A DNA stretch of 64,000 nucleotides, taken from Distichodus sexfasciatus (lineage: Eukaryota; Chordata; Actinopteri; Characiformes; Distichodontidae). Shown one piece after another: positions 1 through 12,000 of this stretch. Both the position numbers and the translations under genes were made by a program. The notes beneath the pieces are model-generated. The model was not told where the DNA came from and ran no database searches. It saw only the letters and a program-made list of their open reading frames with translations. Location of the stretch: NCBI GenBank assembly GCA_032718565.1, contig JAVGVS010000017.1, positions 3,815,899-3,879,898 of the forward strand, read 5' to 3'. The stretch's first letter is position 1. Every line of letters begins with the position of its first letter.

Positions 1-30
1 AGCCTGCAGCCCAAAGACGCCAACGGCAAG
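1..30 (+). CDS. dysf: dysf exon fragment: start of C2F (truncated by window edge)
   Basis: Ten codons read SLQPKDANGK and end at donor GTGGGG. This is the first strand and loop 1 of the C2F domain. The Asp in PKDANGK is a candidate calcium ligand. The 5' end of the exon lies outside the window. Confidence 0.85.
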
Positions 31-3000
31 GTGGGGACCCGACAACTGTCAGTCTTTCTGCTTCATCATTGTGATAGAATCAAAACTAATATGGGAGTAA
101 GCATATCATAGCAGTGGTCAACAATGCCAAGAAACGTAAGATGATCTTTTCCCCCAAACCTGTGGAATGAGAGAATGGCCAGAGTAAGGATTTTTGATAG
201 TGTGATTGTGATATGGATTGGCACCTAATTAGTAGTGGTGTACCTTAATTATTCTAAAACAAACTAACAAACCAAAAACATGTGATTTCAGTGCCGCGGT
301 TCAGGTATATTCTACGGTGGCCCCAAAGGTCAAAACGCAACGACATTTCAGAAGACACAATGACATTCCAAAAAACACAACGACATTCCAAAAAACACAA
401 AAAGAAAACACAACATTTCAGGAAACACAACATTTAAGAAAACACAAAAACATTTCAGGAAACACAGTATTTCAGGAAACACAACAACAATAAAAGTCAA
501 GCTGTATATTTGGTAAATATTTTATATACAGTATATATAAAATATATTGCACCCTCTATCATTTGGTATATATGTGTTTGCTTAATTTCTTTCTGTTCTT
601 CACTCAGTGCGACCCCTATGTTAAAATCACACTGGGAAAGAAAACAATAAATGACCATGATAACTACATCCCCTGCACTCTGGAGCCTGTTTTTGGAAAG
701 TAAGTAACTTCAGCTTTTCCTCATCACCAGAACCATCCACATAGAGTAAGTATTGCTCCATATAGGTGACGGAGGACACGTTGGTCAAACCAGCAGGGGG
801 CGCTATACTCATAGCAATGTCTACCAACGCCGCTGTCACATACGTGGTTATACAAGTGCAATACATAGTGGAATGCACACTGTTTCATTCTTGAAATTAA
901 CACAGAAATGAATAAACGTATCGAGATCAAGAAACGTTACTGGAACTAAGTCATAAAAGGCAATTATACTTTAAACAGTAATGGTATGTGTGCATATTGT
1001 GTACATTGTTTTGTGTTTTTATTGTGTGTATGTGTTTCCTTTAAGGATGTTCGAGCTGACCTGCTCCCTGCCGTTGGAGAAGGACCTCAAGATCGCGCTG
1101 TACGACTACGACATGCTCTCTAAAGACGAGAAGATCGGCGAGACACTCATCGACCTGGAGAACCGCTTTCTATCGCGCTACAGTGCCTGCTGCGGCCTGC
1201 CCAAGTCCTACTGTGTGTAAGGAGTGCAGTCTGTGCCAAGCCACTCTCTCTCACATACACATATACATACATACATACATACAGATTAAGACTGGACAAT
1301 TAATCGCAAATAAATTGAAACTGACATCGGATCAACGTAAAAAATTATATTAATACTTTTATTTTAAAAAAGAATACTGTTAATGCTTTCTCAAGTGTGT
1401 GTTCTCTGTTCCACCCAGGGGCAGACTGGCAATCTGTGTGTTATGGGGAAGTGCAGGGGTGCGTTTCCCAAAAGCATAGTTGCTAACATATTGTTAACTA
1501 CATCAGCAACACTACTTACTCGCTAATGCACACTATGTCCGTTGCTAACATAGTTAGCAACTATGGTTTTGGGAAACGCACCCATGGCCGTGGGCCTGCC
1601 CTGCTCAATAACCAAGATTTAGCGAGTCTAACGGTGGGCCCATTTGGGAGAAAGTTCACGGCCGTTTTTTTAGTCCCAGTCCGTCCTTGGTTCCAGCTTT
1701 AATAGTTGAGCGTATTTAGAGTACAACCTTTGTCAGTGATCCATGAGGACAAAAAAACAAAATAATTGTTCATTTATTGTAATCAAGGTAAACTATTCCG
1801 TAAATCGTGATATTGTACATCCCATAAAGTACAGAGCAACAGCATCCTAAAATTGTCTCACTCCAAGTTCCAAAAGGGTTGCAAGGCAGATTTGGACGCA
1901 TTTTAAATCCAGCAAGCTCCTTCGCTGATCCAAGATCAGTTACCCCAATCAGACTTGTAATCATAAAATGTAAGTTGATAATTCCCTTTTTACTATCCAG
2001 TTTTTAAGACAAAGTGACAGAAAATGTTGATAATTTAATTATTATTGATTTATGCTACTTAAAATGTTAGAATGTGTTATTTCATTTCAGAAACATTTGT
2101 TTTCAGGTGTTCAGATTTCTTCTCCAGAGCAACTTGCATTTCCTAATTTCAGGGACGGTTCCCCTGAGCACAATTTAGCATTAAAGGTCTTGCTCAGGGA
2201 CCCAGTGTTGGTAATGCCAGAGGTCAGATTCGAACCCATAGCCTCTTGGTCTAGAGGCGAATGTCCTACCACTAGGCTACCAACACCCTGATTGTACTAA
2301 GCGTAGTGCTCATTTTCCTACCCACGCTTGATGTAGCATAGAACCGCATTTGCAGATTAACTATTTATATATCATTTCAAACAAGTAATTTTAATTAATC
2401 ATCCAGATTTAGCTGTGTTTAAATAATTGGTGGAATCTTTGTTTATACATTTTTCACATTAAAACCAAAACCCCAAAAATGTGTCTTTTTAGGTTTTTTT
2501 TGAAAACAAGTGGTGAGACCCAGAAGTGACCATTACCCAGATGACAAAGAGTAACGCTCTTACTGGAAAGGAAGAAAACTAAGCTATCCATTCTTATGGG
2601 CAGTTTCTTTTGATCAACCACGTGTAACTGTCACTTCTGTCATCACTACTGTGATTTGAGCACTAAATGTTTTTTTTGGGTTTGCTTTTTTGTTTTTAAT
2701 GTGAAAAATGAACAAATGAATGTATGATGCACAGATTTTAAATATGTGCTTTTGGTGTTGTGTGGGAGATTCGTTTTGGTCGCCACAATGCTTATTGTAA
2801 GTTGTACGCCCCCTTAATGGTCATGGACCGACTACACACAAACTTACACATAAACACGATTCTGTAGATGTAGAATGAATATTCTGAATAAAAAAGTGTT
2901 GCTGTTTTTGCTGCTGTGCTTAGAGCTGGAGTGAACCAGTGGAGAGATCAGCTCAAACCCACACAACTCCTCCAGCGTCTGTGTCAGAGGAGGAACTACA

Positions 3001-6000
3001 AACTGCCCGTCTACAAGCAGGACAGAGTGTACTTTAGAGGCCACGAGTACACTGCTGCAGACCTGGGTCAGTACTAGACACACACACATACACACACACA
3101 TCATACAGAGCCATTATACACCACTTCTTTGAAGTCTAACCTTGTAAAATTTCAACCCTTCAACACAGTAGTGAGTGTATGTGTGTGTGCGTGTGTGTGT
3201 GCATGTGTAAAAGTGTTCAGCTCTTTGTTGGAACCAAATATCCTCAAGACGGCCAGAAAGCTTTGGGAAAATTTTGACACTGAATTTGTCTGTAAGAAAA
3301 AGGGGTTTTTTTTGGAAGCAAAGAATGTGGCCAGATTTTTTTTTGGTTACTGAGGTTAAGGTTAGGATTAAATGCAAGAGTGGGATAATTCAGGACATTC
3401 AAGTAATAAGGCATGAAGGTAATGCAAATGGGTGTGTGTGTGTGTGTGACAAAATTTGGGGATAAATTTCTCTTCACCTAATTTTTCTATTCCTGCAGAT
3501 TGCGGATGGAACTACCTTTGGGGCCAAAACCATGTTTGGTTTCGGTATTAAAAAAGAATTTAGGAAAACTAAAGAAGCAGAAAGGTTTCATTGCTGGGGT
3601 TAGGGGGCAACGATACATTGAAAGTGAGTGATTGTCATTGTGAACACAGTACAGCACACACAACCAAATGTAACCTCAGCATTTGACAGCAGTGGGCAGC
3701 TGACATGGGCAGTGCCCAGGGAGCAGTGCTTGGGGGCGGTACCTTGCTCATGATTACTTCAGTGGTTACTTTACCGGTCTGGGATGCGAACCGGCGACCT
3801 TCTGATCACGAGGTGAACACCCAACCGTTATGCCACCATCTGTCCCAAATTGAATTGATCTACGTCGAATCCATAATCCATAGCATCAATCCAAAATGAA
3901 AACATCCATCAGACATCATACATATTAGTGTTGCGTGGGTCGGCTTTTTTTAACACCCGCCCCAAACTGACCCGGTTGGAGATCCAAACCGCCCCGCCCA
4001 ACGCGCAAAAATACGCGTGGATAATGACCCAAAACCCAACCCGACCCGAGGAAAAAAAAAACAAAACACCAGTAACACCAAACACCAGCTAGATACGCAT
4101 TGAAGATGATGACACAATTTTATGCAAGATTAACTGTGTGCCAAACAACAACAAAGAAACCGAAAGATCGATTTTTACGTCGTTATTTATTGAAGGGTTG
4201 CGGAAAATTGCACGAAAGACATCTCTCTCGCACCCACACAAGCGCGCATGTGTGCAAAACACACTAGTTGTCAAAACTGCAACATCTGATGTAACATCAG
4301 ATCTGAGAACTCTATCAGATTTGAATGAACTTAGTAGAACTTAGGTCTTCTTTTAACTTAATTTTGTCTAAAATGAAGTAGAGCAGAGCATACTTAAGCG
4401 TGATACTTCACCAAACTAGTAGCTTATCCTACAAATTGAAAACTCCAAAATTGAAAAATATACGCCAACTGCATTTATGACAGCTGTTTGGAAGCACTGT
4501 GGAGAAAGAGGATGGAATCCATCGTACCGGGGTTTAGCCTATTTCGACGCGCTTCCAGCACGCGACCTGCTGAACTGAACGCGCGCTCGCTCGATGCGCT
4601 GGTTGCAGGAATGCAAAGCACCGCTCTTGCCAGCATCGAGAGGAGAGGTAATTCGAACCCCATTTACAACACGCTTTGATCGATAATTAAATGCGTTTTG
4701 TAACTTTTTGACCCGCCCGCCCGCACCCACGATATTTTAAAAATGTCTGCCCTAAAACCTCCCGCACCCACGGGTCACCCGCGGTAACCCGCAGGTCACG
4801 GGTCGACCCGTGCATCACTAATACATATGGTAACATCCCTCACCAAGCCAGCGCGGCACCGTTAGCTGCTTTTGTCTCAACTTTTAGTAAAGGAAAACTT
4901 CAGTCAATTTCAACATTTAGCTCTAGTGTTCGGTGTCACGGAGTGTTGTCAGTAGCAACAAATATGACAAAAATTGGTGCTGCCTACACTGACTAATGCT
5001 CCTTCTAGTGTTCACACCCTGTCGACTGTAACGCTTACCACTCAGGGCAGGTTTTAAACATGCTTTTAGCCTCTTAGCTTGTGCTCCCATTTTGAGCATG
5101 TTAAGAGGTTAAAAGCACATTAAAAACCTGTCACAAGTGGTTAGCGCTACAATCGACAGGGTGTGAACTTTAGAAGGAGAGTAAGTCGGTGTAGGCAGCA
5201 CCAATTTTTGTCGATTTTGTTGCTACTGACAGCACTCCCTGCCACTGAACACTAGAGCTAGCTAAATGTTTAAATTGACACAAGTTCTTCTTTAAGCATG
5301 ATAACACAGGACATTGTGGGCTGTAACTCAGGATTACAAATGTCAAATAGTAAAGCAACATTTTTGTTGCTTTTGTGATTTGGTTTGAATGCAAGTTATT
5401 GTGTTAAAACGGCATATGATTTTGTCTCTTATTGTATGCTGGCTTTTAAATTGAATTGAATCGAATTGAAATTTTATCATAGCAGATTTTGTGATTTACA
5501 GTGCAAACCTTGTCAGTGAACCATGAGGGCCAAAAACCAAACCAAAAAACCGTGAAGACAAAATAATTATTCATTCATTGTAATCAAGGTATAATGTTTA
5601 TTAATGATATTAATTTGAGGTCAAATCGCCCAGCGCAGTGTGTGTATGTGTGTGTAAGTAAAGCAGCCATTATATGTCAGGGCATGGACAGAAGGCTGAG
5701 AAATAAAGGTGGAAGTCTTTTCTTTGGAGCTGCTGAGTGCATTAGTCACGAGTAAAAGCTAATTAAAGCATCACTCCAATTCCATCACATCTTCCGTCAA
5801 CGGAGGGAAAAATGAAAAAAGGCGACGCAGGCGAAAAGATCGGCTGCGGTTGTGTGAAAACACTGACAGAAAAAGAATAACTACACACACATCTCGGCCT
5901 GTGCCATACATCACGCCTGCGAGAGTGTGTGAGGGCGTGTGTGAGATCGCTAGGGGAGACGGGAAGGTGTTTTCCCGCTCAATCGCCGATATCGGCGGAA

Positions 6001-9000
6001 AGAATGACTTGTTCAGTGGCGTAAAAGGAAAACACAGCGTGATATAAGAGCAGAACGACGGCCTGTGTAAATGTACAAGGTCTGTAGCATGTTGGTTTAT
6101 TCACGGCAGATAAATCATTCGCCACCACAGCGACCATTGGTTCTGTAAGGCACTCAAGGGGAGCTAAGTGTCTCGCGTTAGTTTGCGATTAGCTCCCCCC
6201 ATAGCGTTGCGTCAGTCTTGCAAAGTTGGGAAGTAACTGAAATTAGTGTCGCAACTAACTTAAGTACATTTTATAGTAGCTTATCAGTAGCGGAGCTGCT
6301 TTTAAAAGGCTGTAGCTTTTCACGTAACTATTTTACCAATAGCAATGTATTTTATAATGTTTCTGATTGGTGCTGAAATGGTGAAGTGGCATCTGATAGA
6401 TTACTGTGCCAGCGCAGAGCACCCTCATTGGATCACCATCACAGCGTGCTCTTGGCAGCTGTGAGATGAAGTCGGAGGATTGAATAAGATGGAAGGAAGA
6501 ATCGGTGGCCATATTTGACTAAATCAGGGGTTTAGACCTTAACATGACATTGTTAATAAAATATCATTTTTCATATTACTTTTAATATTATGTTTTACAT
6601 TTTCCTAGAGCGTACTACAATGATGCTATGGAGGTTGAAAGTGAATGAACTGTTAAAAATGTTAAAAATGAACTGAAAAGTGTTCATTTTGCATTTCAGA
6701 GTCAAATTTAGATAAAATATAGCCACAGCTTTTGCAAAGTTAATACCAAAAATAATCAGAAATAGAAATATAATAATGAGAAATACAGAAATATCTGTTG
6801 TTATGTAAAGCTTTGCCACACTACATCACTATTCACTAAAAAGTAACTGGAAATGCTACATAAGATTAAAAGTAGCTTTGCTAGCCATAAGCTAGTTAAA
6901 AAACAATTCCCCAACACTGATCATAAGAGGCTTGTAGCTTAAAAATGTACCTTTCAAAAGCATATTTCCCACTAGTGGGTATAGGTTTAGCACAAGGCAA
7001 AACCTTTTTACCTCAGTTCTTTCAGCCAGTGAGGTCGAACATGCCTGAGGGAGACACGCAGCTCTGGCAGCCATCTTTCCAAGGTCAACCTCAGATTTAC
7101 AGTGCAGATTTACAGTGCATAACCTCTTGACGCCAAGCTCAACACCATGGCAACGGGGAATTCCCTTTCAACATCAATGATTTTTTAACCTGCAGTTCTG
7201 TTTATTTTGCTTGATTAAAGTTTTTTTAACTGTCATTTTTTATTTTTACTAAAAAACAAAATCATTTTTTCATTGCTAGTTTTATTTTAATCTAAGTATC
7301 TGTTAATTATGACAACTCTTTGTAGTTTAGGCTAACGGTGGTGGCATATTTCCCGCCATCTTGAATAAGTCCAACTCTGTATTCCAGACATTGCTTATGT
7401 GCATGTATGAGTGAATATATTCTTCATCAACATTTATTGTATGTTCTGTAGATGAGGCAAAGCCACCAAACCCTCACACTGGGGGACTGGAGGAGAATCT
7501 GGCTCTGCACGTTCTGAGGAAGGAGGGTTTAGTTCCGGAACATGTGGAGACTCGGCCGCTGTACAGTCCCCTGCAGCCTGATATAGAACAGGTACCACAA
7601 GCTGGACTTCTGCATCCTGCATTCAGTCATCCACTGAATAATAAACAAAGTATAGGGACTCATAAGATCTAATATTTTGGTTATTCTTTTTGATTAGTCA
7701 ATTATTAGTCGATTATTTCAGCCATGCTTTCCTGTTGATTTGGCTCCTGTTCTGGTGCAAGTTTTACCATACCATTTTGACTGATCCTACAGTGGCTGAT
7801 GGCGGTCTGAGTCCCCTGCTCAAGTTATATTGAATACATCATTTCAAAATTTGCAACCAAATATGACTTAATGGTAGAGTTCAAATGTGGAGAATGTCCA
7901 AAAATACCGCTGATGTGATGGAAAAAAGAAAATATCCCAGCAGAAGGTGGTGCTAGTGAACTCTGTTGAATGAGACTTCAAGTAATTAACCTTTCCCCGA
8001 GTCACAACTGAGGGATGGTTTGTCAAAGGCCACATGGTTTTCTGCTAAATGATAAACTTAACCGCCTTACACTCAAGACATGCTTCAGAGCCGAGTTTGA
8101 CCATCACATAATCGAATCTAAGTGGCATGCTAGCCGTTTTAGCAGATTTGATAGATACTGAGATAATCAAACACTTATTGTATGCTGCGTTTAGGGACGG
8201 TTGCAGATGTGGGTGGACATTTTCCCAAAATCGTTGGGGCCACCAGGACCACCTTTCAACATCACACCACGCAAACCAAATAAGTAAGGCCAATATATAT
8301 ACAACCCAAATTTTTAGTTTTCGCACAAATATACAGACAACTTTTTCCACAAATACCATTCTTCCTTGCACAGATTCTTTCTCCGCTGCATTATATGGAA
8401 CACCAGTGATGTCATCCTGGATGATGTGAGCGTTACCGGGGAGAGGATGAGTGACATTTATGTGAAAGGGTACGTCTGGCCATCGTTGCGAACTTGTTAA
8501 ACCCCTGCAGATTGTCCTCGCTCGGGCAAAGCCGCTCTTGTTTCCCGTCTCACAGGTTTGTTGCTTTGTCTGTTGCCAATGTGACTAATAGTAACAGGAA
8601 GATGCTAAAGAGATCGAAGTGCAGCAACAAACACGGTTGCAGGGCAACTGGAGCCGTACCTCAAACTCGTTGACACCGACTCAAGTGCGAATGAGGTAAC
8701 GTTGTGTAATGTTAAGGGTTTTATTTTTTGTTTTTCGCTTTTTGGTGCTAGCTGGATGCACGGACACGAGGAGAACAAGCAGAAGACAGACGTCCACTAT
8801 CGCTCGCTAGGCGGCGAGGGCAACTTCAACTGGCGCTTCCTCTTCCCATTCCACTACTTACCTGCAGAACAGCTGTGCACCATAGATAAGAAGGTGAGAC
8901 TCCAACACAACGTTGCCACCTACAGGTCTGGAGGAGGAAGCATTTTTCACGATTGAACAAATTTTTTGGCATTTCGCCTTTTGTCAGAAGCTCTACTCAA

Positions 9001-12000
9001 CGTAGATTTCCTAATTAAAGGAACTTGGGCTTAACGGTCTTTCTCAGATTTTCCCAGATTTAGCAAATTTACAGCATTTAGTGGACACTCTGATTCAGGG
9101 TGACTTCCCTTTATTAATTATGCTGACAGTCTCCTTGGAGCAACTTGGGGTTCAGGTCAAGTCAGAACAGGCCAAATAAATTTCAGCTGCGCTCCCTGGG
9201 TGATCTACGCAAGCCCTAACTGACTTTACTCCCTCCACAGGCAGTGTGCCCTTTTAACGGAAACTCTCTAAGTAGACAGGTGCATAAGAACAAATTTCAC
9301 TCTAATTTTCCATGTCTGGCTGGCTGCTTTCCTCATACCCAAAAAAGAGGTACAACGGAGGTCTTGTCAAAGCCTGACCATCCCCTTCTCAGCCAAAAAA
9401 CTCGCACAGTTGAAACATGGCTGACAGACAGGGCACTTAGAGTGAGGTTTTGGCAGCAACAAGATTGATTATTGGACGATTCTAACCTTTACACCAAGAT
9501 CTATTTTCAGCTTTTTTGTCCAGTAGCAGTTTTCTCTCTTTACAAAGATGAGTATTTTCAACTACTACGTGTTTCTGATTGGTGTTGAATTGTCAGAAAT
9601 CTGAAAGCCCATGCAGCACAGACTCTCTGCAGTTTTGGCAGCTGTGAGATGGAGTCCACCTTGGTGAAAATGGAAGCAAAATCCGTGGCCATATTTATCA
9701 AAATGAATGACTCAGAGATGCAAAACAGACAGAGCGGGCACATTTGAGTGTAACTTGCGCGAAACGAAAATTAAAACATTCTCTGCCTCCAAAACATCAT
9801 TGAAACCTTATTGTAATTTGACATTGCGTTATTAAAAAATGACTAATTTCATATTAAGTTTAAACTCATGTTTAAAATTTTTTCAATTTGTCATACCCCA
9901 CAACACAGCTTTCATGTATGCAAAAAAATTATACTGTAATTGTACTGTAAATTTATAGTGATATACAGTGTACAGAAAGGAGTGAGAATGCTAGATCAGG
10001 GTGTGAGAATGTGTTTTGGTGGCGCGTTGTGCGGTTGTCAAGCAGACAGATTGGTCCTGTTTACCAGCGCCACTTCATTAAGCCGACTTCGTTACGTCCA
10101 TTAACGCTGTGCGCTGGCATCACGCTGCTGGCATCCTGTCTGGCGGCTGGGTGTGGAAGTAGAGCTGTCAGTCCACCTTCTCTTTTCTCGTTCTCTGTCC
10201 CGCTCTTCTGTCTCTCGCCTGATCTCTAATTCTCTCCCTCGCACATTCGCGCCATGATTTTCTCACTTGGGCTTTTCTCAGGCCCTCTCGAAGTCTGTCT
10301 GTTTATCTCTGCCTCCATCTTTGCCATTGTCCGTCACTGTCGATGTTTATTCTCTCTCTTTTTCTCTTGCTCTGTAGGAACACTTCTGGAGTTTGGATAA
10401 GGCCGAGACTAAACTTCCTCCCAAACTCATTATTCAGATCTGGGACAATGACAAGTTCTCCTTTGATGATTACCTTGGTAAGACTGCGGCTGATTTCTGT
10501 TTCCAGTTCCTCAGAAAGCACAAGTGAAAAATACATAGTTTGTCAACGATTTGGGTTTGCAAAAATCGTTGATCCAAAAGTGTAACGTTCAATATACATT
10601 GATACATTGATTCAATATACATTGACATAGTACATTGGCATTGATTGGAAGGTCACTGGCTCGAATCTTGGACTGGTAAAGGCACCACTGAGGGCCTGTT
10701 TAGACATATTTTTTATATGTTTATTTTTTAATTGCATTTACACAACATTTGGTTAAAAAAACACACTAGAACACAAAATGATTCCAAACTCAAATGTTTA
10801 CCACTTGTTTTTGTCATATTTTTTTCCATCAGTGAATAGCAGGTGACATGCCTAGCGTGGATTACAATACAGTAGCCTTCTTCATGGTTACTATAGTTAC
10901 TTGTGGTTTGTAAGAAATTTAAGGTATTTAAGGAATGTGCACAATAGAACTAAACACGTCATCCATTGACGTCGTTAGGTCTATTTTAGGGGGCTTTCGG
11001 ATAATGAATGAATGAATAAACATATGAAATTAGTGTAGGTAAGAACTTAACACAAACCAGCAAGAATATGAGTGCAAATAAATAATAATAGGACTACAAG
11101 TTGTTGTTATCTGATTAAAATGATCGTTCTGTTTCCCTGCTTGGAGGCTTGGCAGGTGGGTGGGCATATTATTAATTGATGAAGCCTATGTAGGTGTGAT
11201 TAAAACATTTTGGCTTGCATCTAGTGGATAACCCTAGCCCTAACCCTAACCACAGACCTAGAGGCTAAGTCCACCTATCTTTCAATATTAGTGACGTTCC
11301 TGACATCATCGTTTTAAGAAAACTGAGTTGTACTCGTTTACACGTATTCACGGAATCCAGCTTTTAGAAAAATCTTCAGTTTGGAGGGCATTTTTAAAAA
11401 TATGCGTTTGAGGTGGATAAAATTCTCTTTACTTGTAAACCAAAGGCCCAAATGTATAAAAAATATGCGTATATAAAAGTGAGTGATTATTTGTCATTGT
11501 GAACACACCACAGTACAGCACACAGTGCACCACAACGAAATGTGACCTCTGCATTTAACCCATCCGTGAAGGAACAGCGGGCAGCTAACAACCGGCCCTG
11601 GATTCGAACCTGCAACCTTCTGATCACAGGGCAAACACCCTACTGTTACACCACCAACTGCCCCAAAATAGTCGCATACGTGAAAACAGGTCCTGAGTTA
11701 CTCATGAGCAAGGTACCGTCCCCAAGCACTGCTCTCCAGACTCTGCCCGTTAGCTGCTCACTGCTGATTTGTGATGGGCGATGTGTGTTGTCTGCATTTG
11801 ACCCATCCGTGAATCACCCCAACACAAAAATTAGTTTTTATGAATGTTAAGACATTTAAATAGCAAAATATTATACAACTTTGTGATTGAAGAAAAGAAC
11901 AACCGGGAAGAACACAGAGTGAAAAACGCTGATGCCTCTGACTAATCTCCTGCTCTGTTTGTTTGACGGTGTTAAACCTTCCCAAAACCACAGGCCTGTC

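Larger units (their letters stand above)
3067..7451 (+). other. dysf intron, 4.4 kb, mobile-element rich
   Basis: This intron holds CA/TG microsatellites (3072-3100, 3176-3205, 3431-3449), a SINE-A, a hAT element with coding remnant, a palindromic MITE and a hAT MITE, each listed separately. The section 5640-6210 shows no repeat that I recognise. Confidence 0.8.
8894..10377 (+). other. dysf intron with SINE tail and hAT MITE pieces
   Basis: It contains a SINE-tail fragment at about 9066-9150, a partial hAT MITE at 9490-9770, A/T-rich sequence to about 9960, and a pyrimidine-rich stretch from 10,160 to the acceptor at 10,377. The remainder is unrecognised. Confidence 0.7.
10638..11820 (+). 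mobile_element. SINE-A copy split by a MITE and further rearranged
   Basis: The segment 10,638-10,691 (ggaaggtcactggctcgaat, ggactggtaaaggcaccactgag) is the middle of a plus-orientation SINE-A. Its continuation (actcatgagcaaggtaccgt ... tttgacccatccgtgaa) appears at 11,697-11,815. Between them lie the MITE at 10,692-11,449 and a minus-orientation SINE-A at 11,476-11,666. Parts are strongly diverged. Confidence 0.55.

Noticed and set aside
2119..2290. A functional tRNA gene on the minus strand
   Set aside because: tRNA-like A and B boxes are present, but the sequence continues into the common SINE tail and the stems are imperfect, so a tRNA-derived SINE is the better reading.
2924..2926. Alternative acceptor at 2925 for the NQWRDQL exon
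   Set aside because: It would shift the frame and destroy the conserved NQWRDQL sequence.
8045..8429. Overlapping frames of 100 and 108 codons around 8.1-8.4 kb
   Set aside because: They are out-of-frame shadows of the dysf exons 8195-8283 and 8374-8469.
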